Source: Chloroflexota bacterium (GTDB lineage Bacteria > Chloroflexota > UBA4733). From it: a stretch of 12,033 nt of DNA. The DNA lies in the NCBI GenBank assembly GCA_023381895.1, contig JAMCTA010000094.1, positions 1-12,033 on the forward strand, in the 5' to 3' direction. Under the pieces are notes generated by a model. The model did not search any database. It saw only the letters and a program-made list of their open reading frames with translations, and was not told where the DNA came from. Made by a program: the position numbers and the translations under genes. Of this stretch, positions 1 to 5,982 are shown in pieces (position 1 is the stretch's first letter; each line of letters starts with the position of its first letter).

Positions 1-532
1 CTCGGTTGGAGGCGTCGAGTTCCACTGGCAGCGTCACAAGGGTGAAGAGGGTCGCCAGAGCGAAGAGCAGCACACCAATCCAGGCAATGGCAAAGGCGTG
101 CACAATGAAGCCAATGATGAAGACCCACACGCCAAAGTTGGTGCCGATGTTCGCTGCTGGCACGAGCGCCGAGCGGAGACGCAACGGTCCATAGCCGCGC
201 TGGTCCTGCACCGCATGGCCACACTCATGCGCCACTACCGCCAGGGCTGCGAGCGACGGGGCACCGACACTGCTGTCGGAGAGCCGCAAGACCTTCGCTT
301 GCGGATCGTAGTTATCGGTCAGCTCACCGGGGATGTGCTCGATACCGACGTTGATCAGCCCGTTCTGGCGCAGCAGGATCTGCGCAACGTCATATCCCGA
401 CAAGCCACGCGGACTCGGCACCTGCGCGTACTTGCCAAAGGTAGCTCGTACCTTCCACTGCGCATAGAGCACAAACGCGAGCGCTGGTAAGGTGAAGAGG
501 AAGTAGATGGGATCCCAACCGAAGAAGAACAT
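1..532 (-). CDS. YugP-type zinc metallopeptidase, N-terminal part (runs off left edge)
   Basis: Membrane-bound zinc protease of the YugP family (Zn_peptidase_2), partial: 177 codons are visible and the frame is still open at base 1. The protein starts MFFFGWDP and has an N-terminal hydrophobic segment (residues about 8-25). The zinc site HECGH lies at residues 102-106, with two zinc histidines and the catalytic glutamate. A second hydrophobic stretch (about 134-170) is followed by PVELDAS, where the family carries its further acidic ligand. Family members usually have about 225-235 residues, so roughly 50 are missing. The start is the ATG at 532-530; a purine-rich AGAAGGGG lies about 12 nt upstream, which is rather far, and an in-frame TTG three codons before the AAGG is a weaker alternative. 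It is divergent from the metal-sensor operon. Substrates of the family are largely undefined. Family identity is firm from the motif and overall sequence; the physiological role is not inferable here. Confidence 0.92.
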   Translation of the reverse strand, partial: MFFFGWDPIYFLFTLPALAFVLYAQWKVRATFGKYAQVPSPRGLSGYDVAQILLRQNGLINVGIEHIPGELTDNYDPQAKVLRLSDSSVGAPSLAALAVVAHECGHAVQDQRGYGPLRLRSALVPAANIGTNFGVWVFIIGFIVHAFAIAWIGVLLFALATLFTLVTLPVELDASNR

Positions 533-645
533 CCTTGAACACAACCCCTTCTGGGAAGTCGCCGAGCAGACGCTTGGAGCCACCTGCCTGCGTAGCAGTA
601 GTCTACCACCAGGGGCAGTGACGCCACATCAGAGATCTATTAAGA

Positions 646-674
646 GCGACGCTTGCTGCGCTCCCAAGCGTCGC
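646..674. repeat. Perfect 10-bp inverted repeat, 9-nt loop
   Basis: GCGACGCTTG (646-655) is mirrored exactly by CAAGCGTCGC (665-674). It sits between the divergent YugP-type protease and the metal-sensor operon, about 20 nt upstream of the -35 box of the latter. On the minus strand the stem is followed by TCTTAATAG, on the plus strand by GC-rich sequence, so it is not a classical terminator in either direction. It could be a protein-binding site, a 5' UTR hairpin of the protease transcript or an insulating stem; the sequence does not decide. Confidence 0.55.
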
Positions 675-695
675 CGCCTCGCCGACCGGTCACCG

Positions 696-723
696 TTGAC
701 AGGATGGTAGCTGCGTCTATAAT
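696..723 (+). promoter_or_regulatory. Consensus sigma70 promoter of the metal-sensor/ATPase operon
   Basis: A perfect TTGACA (696-701) and a perfect TATAAT (718-723) are separated by 16 nt. Transcription would start near 730, giving a leader of about 34 nt before the ATG at 764. Both boxes match the housekeeping consensus in otherwise GC-rich DNA, and spacing and placement suit a strong promoter held down by a repressor. A GGAG ribosome-binding site lies at 755-758, 5 nt before the start codon. Confidence 0.85.
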
Positions 724-747
724 ATCACCATATAGTTATGTTTTATA
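718..747. promoter_or_regulatory. AT-rich imperfect palindrome, candidate ArsR-family operator
   Basis: The stretch from the -10 box to about 748 is strikingly AT-rich. Outer arms TATAA (718-722) and TTATA (743-747) are symmetric around 732.5, with a further match at 724/741 and a central TATA; a second symmetry is CATA (729-732) with TATG (737-740). ArsR/SmtB repressors commonly bind AT-rich 12-2-12-type palindromes overlapping the -10 box or start site of their own operon, and this site lies exactly there. The palindrome is imperfect and the exact boundaries are uncertain. Confidence 0.5.
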
Positions 748-763
748 GGCTAGCGGAGCACCT

Positions 764-1093
764 ATGGCAGTCACCCACGATCTCGGGCTCATGTTGAAGG
801 CGAAGCTTTTCCGGGGCTTTGCCGACCCTTCACGGCTCGCCATCCTCGAGGCCCTGCGCTCGGGCGAGAAGACGGTGTCCGAGCTGGTCACGGCGACCAG
901 CCTCTCGCAGCCGAATGCATCAGGGCATCTCGCCTGCTTGAAAGACTGCGGCCTCGTAGCGAGCCATCAGGAGGGCCGCTCCGTGTACTACGCACTCGCC
1001 GATCCGCGCGTCGATGCAGTGCTGCGTGACGCTGAAGGCATCCTCGGTGAAGTAGGCGCCCGGATCTATGCCTGTACTCGATATGAAGGGTGA
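764..1093 (+). CDS. ArsR/SmtB-family metal sensor, CmtR-like (Cd/Pb type)
   Basis: Winged-helix transcriptional repressor of 109 residues, normal for the family. The helix-turn-helix lies at about residues 37-66 (TVSELV, then SLSQPNASGHLACL), followed by the wing EGRSVYYAL (70-78). Cys58 and Cys62 in the recognition helix (ACLKDCGLV) plus Cys104 near the C-terminus reproduce the Cys57/Cys61/Cys102 pattern of Mycobacterium tuberculosis CmtR, whose ligands bind Cd(II) and Pb(II). The N-terminal CxC-type or alpha-3 ELCVC arsenic/cadmium motifs of ArsR and CadC are absent. Its TGA overlaps the GTG of the ATPase, so the two are translationally coupled. Expected behaviour: it represses the promoter at 696-723 and is released by a soft thiophilic metal. 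Family assignment is firm; the metal is inferred from ligand pattern. Confidence 0.9.
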   Translation: MAVTHDLGLMLKAKLFRGFADPSRLAILEALRSGEKTVSELVTATSLSQPNASGHLACLKDCGLVASHQEGRSVYYALADPRVDAVLRDAEGILGEVGARIYACTRYEG

Positions 1094-3228
1094 TCATTGT
1101 GTCAGCGAGCGTCAAGGGCGCCAGTGTCGAGCTGCCGATCGAGGGGATGGACTGCGCCGATTGCGCCAACCACGTCCAGCACGTCGTGGGGGCAGTGCCT
1201 GGCGTCCGGGACGTGCACGTCCTGCTCGCGGCTGAGCGCGCGACCATCAGCTACGACCCCGATCGCGTCACGCTGGACCAGCTCAAAGCTGCCGTCGCCG
1301 GAGCGGGGTATCGGGTTCGCGAATCTGCCGCCGAAGCAGAGGTTCAGACCGACCGGTGGGCCGCCGGCCAGGTCATCAGCTGGAGCGTACTCGGCACGGT
1401 GGCCGCTGTGGTGCTGGTGGCCACCCTAGGAGAGCAGCTTGGTCTGTTCGACCGGGTGCTAGAGCGGCTCCCCTGGTGGATCCCCGCTCTGGCTATCCTG
1501 CTGGGCGGCTGGCCGGTCTTTCAGGGGGTGCTCCAGGCTGCCCGCGGACACCAGATCACCAGCCATACCTTGATGACGGTCGGCGTCGTCGCCTCCATCG
1601 CCATCGACCAGTGGACCACGGCAGTGTTGATCGTATTCTTCATGCGCTTCGGGTCCTGGCTCGAAGACCTGACCACCGAGCGCAACCGGCAGGCCCTTAA
1701 GCAGCTCGTTGCCCTACAGCCGGCCACAGCCCACGTGCTGCGCGACGGCCACGAGCTGGCGATCCCGGTCGCCGAGGTGATGGTGGGCGACGTGGTGCTG
1801 GTGCGACCGGGTGACCGTATCCCGGTCGATGGCCGCGTGCTGGACGGCCAGGCGCCGGTGGATCAGGGCCCCATCACCGGGGAGAGCGTCCCGGTTGAGA
1901 AGACTACTGGCGACGTGGTGTTTGCGGCCACCGTCGCGCAAGCCGGGTTCTTGAAGGTAGAGGCGACGGCAGCGACCGGCGACACCACCTTCGCCCGCAT
2001 CGTGCGGCTGGTGGAGGAGGCCGAGGCTCACAAAGCACCGGTCCAGCGGTTCGCCGATCGCTTCTCGGCGTACTACCTCCCCTCCGTCCTGCTGATCGCG
2101 CTCGGCACCTACCTCGTCAGCCGCAACGCCGTCAGTGCAGTGGCCGTGCTCGTGGTAGCCTGCGCCTGTGCCATCGTGATCGCCACGCCAGTGGTGGTTC
2201 TGGCCAGCGTCGGCACCGCGGCACGGCGCGGGTTGCTCATCAAGGGCGGGAGCGCGCTGGAGCAGTTGGCGCACGTCGATACTGTCGTCGTGGACAAGAC
2301 GGGCACGCTTACTCAGGGCAGGCCCGAGGTTACCGACGTCGTCGCCCTCAATGGACTGGCCGAGCACGAGCTGCTGCACGTCGTGGCGACGGTCGAGTCG
2401 CGCAGCGAGCACCCCCTCGCCCGAGCCATCGTTCGCGCCGCCAGCGTCCGGGGGATCGCGCCGGCGGCGCCAGAGTGTTTTACCCCGCTGCCCGGCCGCG
2501 GCGTCACCGGCACGGTCGACGGACGCGAATGGTACATTGGCAACCGGCAGCTGCTCGCTGAACGCGGGATGGCTCTGGACGGCGCGGCGGAATCCGGAGC
2601 GCAAGCGCTGGAGGCCGGCGGGAAAACGGTCTTCTTCGTCGCGGACGGTGGCGGCGTGGCCGGACTGGTGGCGCTCGCCGATACCATACGCCCGGAAGCG
2701 AAGGCTGCCCTCGCTGATCTGCGACGGCTGGGCCTGCGCCGCTTGCTGCTGCTCACCGGGGATAACGAGCGAGTCGCCGCTGCCATCGCCGGGGAGCTCG
2801 GCGTGGAGTACCGCGCCGAGCTCCTACCCCACGACAAGATCGCCGTGGTCCAGGCGCTGCAAGCCGAAGGCGCCCGAGTCATGATGGTCGGTGACGGCGT
2901 CAACGACGCCCCCGCGCTGGCCCAAGCCGACGTGGGCGTGGCCATGGGCGTCGCGGGAACGGCCGTGGCCGTCGAGGCGGCCGGTGTGGTGCTCATGCGT
3001 GATGACTGGCGGCTCGTTCCTGAAGCGATCCGCATCGGCCGTCGCGGCGTCCGCACGATCCGCCAGAACCTCGCCTTTACCGCCTTCTACAACGTAGCGG
3101 GGCTGTCACTCGCCGCCCTTGGCATCCTCCCCCCGGTCTGGGCGGCCGCAGCCCAGAGCTTGCCGGACGTGGCCATCATGCTGAACTCGGCACGTCTGCT
3201 GCGGGGCTCAAGCACCGAGCAGATTTGA
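1090..3228 (+). CDS. Heavy-metal P1B-type ATPase with atypical CAC metal site
   Basis: Metal-efflux P-type ATPase of 712 residues in the inner membrane. Domains in order: N-terminal HMA domain (about 12-78) with metal-binding GMDCADC (Cys22, Cys25); membrane helices at about 93-190; actuator loop TGES (263-266); two helices at about 325-385; phosphorylation motif DKTGT with Asp402; His-Pro (441-442) of the nucleotide domain; TGDN (556-559); GDGVNDAP (601-608); two final helices. The metal-site helix reads Cys358-Ala-Cys360 instead of the usual CPC/SPC/CPH. TM7 has Tyr667-Asn668 as in Cu pumps, but TM8 has QSLPDV (689-694) rather than MxxSS or the DxG of Zn/Cd/Pb pumps. The GTG at 1090 overlaps the sensor stop by 4 nt; the in-frame GTG at 1099, with GAAGGG 8 nt upstream, is an equally good or better start. 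The sensor suggests Cd/Pb/Zn-like substrates; the transport-site residues leave this open. Confidence 0.93.
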   Translation: MIIVSASVKGASVELPIEGMDCADCANHVQHVVGAVPGVRDVHVLLAAERATISYDPDRVTLDQLKAAVAGAGYRVRESAAEAEVQTDRWAAGQVISWSVLGTVAAVVLVATLGEQLGLFDRVLERLPWWIPALAILLGGWPVFQGVLQAARGHQITSHTLMTVGVVASIAIDQWTTAVLIVFFMRFGSWLEDLTTERNRQALKQLVALQPATAHVLRDGHELAIPVAEVMVGDVVLVRPGDRIPVDGRVLDGQAPVDQGPITGESVPVEKTTGDVVFAATVAQAGFLKVEATAATGDTTFARIVRLVEEAEAHKAPVQRFADRFSAYYLPSVLLIALGTYLVSRNAVSAVAVLVVACACAIVIATPVVVLASVGTAARRGLLIKGGSALEQLAHVDTVVVDKTGTLTQGRPEVTDVVALNGLAEHELLHVVATVESRSEHPLARAIVRAASVRGIAPAAPECFTPLPGRGVTGTVDGREWYIGNRQLLAERGMALDGAAESGAQALEAGGKTVFFVADGGGVAGLVALADTIRPEAKAALADLRRLGLRRLLLLTGDNERVAAAIAGELGVEYRAELLPHDKIAVVQALQAEGARVMMVGDGVNDAPALAQADVGVAMGVAGTAVAVEAAGVVLMRDDWRLVPEAIRIGRRGVRTIRQNLAFTAFYNVAGLSLAALGILPPVWAAAAQSLPDVAIMLNSARLLRGSSTEQI

Positions 3229-3275
3229 GCCGGTCTTCCCGACGATGCTTGATACGCAGGGAGACTTCCGTCTTG

Positions 3276-3301
3276 TTCGGTGAGAGAATACGCTCACCGA
3301 A
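3276..3301. repeat. 9-bp inverted repeat between convergent genes
   Basis: TTCGGTGAG (3276-3284) pairs perfectly with CTCACCGAA (3293-3301) across an 8-nt loop. It lies between the ATPase stop (3228) and the vapC stop (3306), where a shared terminator stem is expected. No T-run follows on either strand, so it is not a canonical intrinsic terminator; a Rho-assisted or stem-only bidirectional terminator is the likeliest reading. Confidence 0.5.
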
Positions 3302-3305
3302 ATCG

Positions 3306-3725
3306 TCACCGGCTATCAAGAGGCAGCAGGCGGAAGGCGTCACCCTTCGAGCTAGTAAGAGTGCGAAAATGCCGCTGATCCAAACTCAAGAGATCGAAAC
3401 AACCATAGCGCTCAGCGAGTACAACAATCGAAGCATCCGCAAGTCCCAGACCCAGGTCCGCATAGCGCTCAATCACCACCTTCGCTCGCCCAACATCCGT
3501 AGCCTCGAATGAGGCCAGTTCATAAGCGCGATTGGCCACATCCTCCATCACCACCAGTTCAGCGGGCTGCCCGGCAATCTTCGCAATCAAATAGTCCAAT
3601 TCTGCCAGCACAAACGGAGAGAGAATCCGCCGTTGCGGCAGTGCCAGTGTCTGGGCAACCGTCATGTGATAGCGATCAGACTGATCGTAATTGGCCAGCA
3701 ATCCGCTCGTATCGAGCAAGATCAT
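3306..3725 (-). CDS. vapC: VapC-type PIN-domain toxin ribonuclease
   Basis: Toxin of a type II toxin-antitoxin pair: a Mg-dependent PIN-domain RNase, which in characterised members cleaves tRNA or rRNA. At 139 residues it has the usual size. It starts MILLDTSGLLA, and the four expected acidic active-site residues are visible: Asp5, Glu42 (LAELD), Asp97 (GLADAS) and Asp116 (LSLDQRHF). The ATG overlaps the antitoxin TGA as ATGA (3722-3725), so translation is coupled and the pair is one operon. Base composition looks lower in GC than the flanking metal genes, which fits lateral acquisition. It converges on the ATPase. The active site looks intact, so a functional toxin is expected; the RNA target cannot be told from sequence. 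Confidence 0.9.
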   Translation of the reverse strand: MILLDTSGLLANYDQSDRYHMTVAQTLALPQRRILSPFVLAELDYLIAKIAGQPAELVVMEDVANRAYELASFEATDVGRAKVVIERYADLGLGLADASIVVLAERYGCFDLLSLDQRHFRTLTSSKGDAFRLLPLDSR

Positions 3726-3967
3726 CGGTCATCAGCCCCGAAGCCAGCAAGCAACTCATCTACACGTTCCGACAGCGCCGGATCTCCGCTGGCAAAAATG
3801 CCGCTGTGCGGAGCCAGTAGCTGCCGCCGGCCAATCACCAGCAAAATACCCTCGCGGATGAGCTCAGCCTCACTCAGCCCCGTTTCCGCAGCGATGTGCG
3901 CCAACTCGCGTTTCAGTTCTGCAGGCAAATACACCGTTGTCTTTAGCATCGCCATATATACTACCAT
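3722..3967 (-). CDS. vapB: VapB-type ribbon-helix-helix antitoxin
   Basis: Small DNA-binding antitoxin, up to 81 residues. The core TTVYLPAELKRELAHIA, then TGLSEAELIREGI, is a classic ribbon-helix-helix of the CopG/Arc type. The C-terminal part (ALSERVDELLAGFGADDR) would wrap the toxin. It precedes and overlaps vapC by ATGA. The start is uncertain: ATGs at 3967, 3955 and 3949 are in frame, family alignment favours one of the two inner ones (MLKTTVYLP), and none has a convincing Shine-Dalgarno sequence. The AT-rich DNA around the starts (3950-3970) may be promoter or autoregulatory operator, with a leaderless or nearly leaderless mRNA. The complex usually represses its own promoter. Confidence 0.88.
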   Translation of the reverse strand: MVVYMAMLKTTVYLPAELKRELAHIAAETGLSEAELIREGILLVIGRRQLLAPHSGIFASGDPALSERVDELLAGFGADDR

Positions 3968-4172
3968 ACATCAGCAATCCCGCGTAAAACTGCATCAGCA
4001 TCCCCCACTGCGCAGAAAATGCCTCCTCCTCACCCAACCATCCACCCTCCGAAGAGCGTCGTTCCATCGTAGAGACGGAGACGGCGCAGCAGCACCCCGA
4101 TCAGCCTTGCATCTGGTCCGTTGAGTTCTTGCTATCTACGTGAGCGCATGCAACTATCGTTACATCAGTCCG

Positions 4173-4191
4173 TGAGTGTCGGGGGCACTCA
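4173..4191 (+). promoter_or_regulatory. Hairpin upstream of the ChrB remnant/MFS operon
   Basis: TGAGTG (4173-4178) and CACTCA (4186-4191) form a perfect 6-bp inverted repeat, extendable in RNA by a U-G and a C-G pair to an 8-bp stem with a GGG loop. It ends 13 nt before the AAGGAG ribosome-binding site (4205-4210) of the short remnant frame. It could be an operator or a leader hairpin. No convincing -35/-10 pair was found in 3968-4172. Confidence 0.35.
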
Positions 4192-4216
4192 TCCGAGTAC
4201 GAGCAAGGAGATAGCG

Positions 4217-4300
4217 ATGAAGTGGGTCACACGCGTGCGGCCAAAGGTCGACCGCATCGCCTGTCCCTGGCTGATCAAGAGGAGAGGGGAGACAGCGTGA
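4217..4300 (+). pseudogene. Remnant of a ChrB-type chromate-resistance gene (27 codons)
   Basis: This short frame has an excellent ribosome-binding site, AAGGAG at 4205-4210, 6 nt before the ATG at 4217. After the initiator Met it reads KWVTRVRPKVDRIACPWLI, which matches the start of the ChrB C-terminal/Chrome_Resist domain seen in standalone chromate-resistance proteins. Those proteins have about 150 or more residues, but here the frame ends after only 27 (KRRGETA then TGA). The TGA (4298-4300) overlaps the GTG start of the transporter as GTGA. The simplest reading is an internal deletion that removed nearly all of the domain but kept the translation start and the downstream ribosome-binding site. 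The product cannot have the family function; it may now act only as a leader that couples translation into the transporter gene. An assembly error is possible but less likely given the clean junction. Confidence 0.75.
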
Positions 4301-5571
4301 TTCAGAGTAGCTCCGACCAGCCGGTGCCGCATCGAGCCTTTTCTTTCGGACCGGACGTGTGGAAGATCGCGTTTTCGGCTTTCTTCGCCGACCTTGGCTA
4401 CCAGGTAGTGATCGCTGGACTGCCACTCTTCCTGGTGTTCGTCCTCCGCGGTCCCTGGTGGGTGTATGGACTAGCCACCGCCCTGGCCTACGGTCCCGGC
4501 GCCTTCATCGCCTACGTTGGCGGGCGGTTGGGCGACCGCGTCGGACGTAAGCGCATCGCCGTACTGGGCAATGCGCTCATCCCCTTGCTCTCGCTGACGG
4601 GCATCGTGGCAAGCCTGGTGCCAGCCATCGGGCTATTCGTGACCGGCTGGTGGGCGCGGAACTTTCGAAGCCCAGCGCGGCGGGCGATGCTCACGGAGGT
4701 CGTGGAACCAGAGCAGGAGTCACAGGCGTTCGGACTGCTCCATGCGCTCGACATCGGCGGTGGGATGCTGGCCGCCGCCTGCGTACTGCTGCTGATCTTC
4801 TTCGGAGTAGGGTTCCGGATCATTTTTCTCCTGACCCTCATTCCGCTCATCGTCTCGACCGTGCTGGTGGCACTGGTGCGGGCTGGCGAAGTGCCCCGAC
4901 CAGCGCTGACAGAGGAGACGTCGGAGCCAGCGACTGACAGCGGGCCGGCAGACCTACGGCTGTACCGTGGGGTGCTGGTGGCGTCGGCGCTCTTTGGCTT
5001 CAGCTTCTACAGTCTCGGCTTCCCCATCCTGACGGCTGCCAGCAGCGTGGCAGCTGGCAGCGGAGGCGCTTCCACGAGCCCCAACGCGTACGCTCAGGCG
5101 GCAGGCGTGCTCGCCTACGTGCTCTACCTGGGCGTATCGGCGTTGAGTGGTCTCGCCACCGGCGCTGTCAAGCAGGCTGGTGTAGCTGCGCTGGCTGGCT
5201 GGGGTTACTTCGCCGCCTGCCTTGGCTCCATCGTGCTGGCCGTGATCTCTGGCGCCAATGCTGGGGTGCTGGGTCTCTACCTGGGGGTGATCATTCTCGG
5301 GCTCGCACTGGGTGTAGTGGAGACGCTCGAGCCGACGCTGGTCTCGAAGGTGACGCCGGCCGCGCGTAAAAGCCGGGGCATGGGGGCGCTCACTGCGGCG
5401 CGCAGCGTTGGTCTGTTCGTCGGTAATCTGGCGATGGGCCTACTGTATCACCTGGGTCCGGCCTACTCCTACGGCTACGCGGCGATAGTGGCTCTGGCCG
5501 CTGCGGTCATCCTCATCGGCGCAGGCGCGGGTCAGCATCCGGCGGGCGCGCCGGCCCGCGTCCAGGCATAA
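4297..5571 (+). CDS. Major facilitator superfamily transporter
   Basis: Inner-membrane secondary transporter, 424 residues, about 12 predicted hydrophobic helices with a hydrophilic central loop near residues 195-220 (rich in Glu, Thr and Pro). The first helix starts after a short soluble N-terminus (about residue 22). The loop between helices 2 and 3 carries the MFS motif A, GGRLGDRVGRKR. The GTG at 4297 is chosen over the in-frame ATG at 4222 because GGAGAGGGGA lies 6 nt upstream, the preceding 25 codons are the out-of-frame reading of the ChrB remnant, and the remnant stop overlaps as GTGA. The ancestral neighbour suggests a role linked to chromate or oxyanion resistance, but nothing in the transporter itself identifies a substrate. 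It converges on the serine hydrolase gene across a 411-nt gap. Confidence 0.9.
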   Translation: MIQSSSDQPVPHRAFSFGPDVWKIAFSAFFADLGYQVVIAGLPLFLVFVLRGPWWVYGLATALAYGPGAFIAYVGGRLGDRVGRKRIAVLGNALIPLLSLTGIVASLVPAIGLFVTGWWARNFRSPARRAMLTEVVEPEQESQAFGLLHALDIGGGMLAAACVLLLIFFGVGFRIIFLLTLIPLIVSTVLVALVRAGEVPRPALTEETSEPATDSGPADLRLYRGVLVASALFGFSFYSLGFPILTAASSVAAGSGGASTSPNAYAQAAGVLAYVLYLGVSALSGLATGAVKQAGVAALAGWGYFAACLGSIVLAVISGANAGVLGLYLGVIILGLALGVVETLEPTLVSKVTPAARKSRGMGALTAARSVGLFVGNLAMGLLYHLGPAYSYGYAAIVALAAAVILIGAGAGQHPAGAPARVQA

Positions 5572-5982
5572 CGCGCCATCCGCTGCCACCGTCGGAGAAA
5601 GGACCAGCCAGGAAGGGCGGCGCTAGAGCACGTCCCTGCGTGGCACTCGGTGATCGCCTGGCCAGTGAATACCCAGCCACCGCGCGAACCCCGGGAGCGC
5701 CAGCCTGAGGCGAGGAGGGCGAGGAGCGGCCTAGCCCCAATTGGGTCCGTACTCAGTGTAGTGGATCTGCTGCTCCAGTCGGTCCAGCGCTAGCTCAGCA
5801 GCCAGGTCCAGAAGCCTGACATCCCCACACATAGCACTCTGAACACCCGGAAGTAACGTCGCTAGGGGCAGCATACTGGGGACAGTGAGAAGCCGATCCG
5901 GGGGCAGTCAGCCACCGTTCGCGTCCAACCAAGGGATCGAGAATCGTACGGCGCGTGCCGGTACCGTGGCGAGCACCATTCG
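5572..5982. other. 411-nt spacer between convergent genes, no convincing gene
   Basis: The spacer separates the transporter stop from the serine hydrolase stop. No T-tract terminator, tRNA or repeat array is visible. A perfect 10-bp palindrome CCCAATTGGG lies at 5735-5744. The minus strand holds a possibly decayed reading frame, listed separately. The other long open frames here are high-GC shadows without a ribosome-binding site. Confidence 0.6.
5731..5907 (-). pseudogene. Possible gene fragment on the minus strand, unrecognised
   Basis: A frame of 58 codons ends at TAG (5731-5733) and reads like protein: LLDLAAELALDRLEQQ, then IHYTEYGPNWG at the end, with a plausible amphipathic helix. It is closed upstream by a TGA at 5908-5910, beyond which the same frame stays open back to an ATG at 5979, and this is also the frame of the serine hydrolase that stops at 5983. 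The only internal ATG (5874) lacks a Shine-Dalgarno sequence. It may be a decayed small gene or chance open frame in GC-rich DNA. I do not recognise it. Confidence 0.25.

Noticed and set aside
98..490. Plus-strand open frame over the left edge
   Set aside because: The minus strand encodes the HECGH zinc protease here, with a clear family match; the plus frame shows no features.
1714..2604. Long minus-strand open frame inside the ATPase gene
   Set aside because: It is a high-GC shadow: the plus strand carries all the conserved ATPase motifs here, and the antisense product has no recognisable features.
2313..3056. Second minus-strand open frame in the ATPase gene
   Set aside because: Composition is dominated by Ser, Ala, Arg and Pro, typical of antisense frames in GC-rich genes, with no start signals.
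4222..4296. 25 extra N-terminal codons for the MFS transporter from ATG 4222
   Set aside because: They are the out-of-frame reading of the ChrB remnant, are hydrophilic without similarity to MFS N-termini, and the GTG at 4297 has a strong ribosome-binding site and a GTGA overlap.
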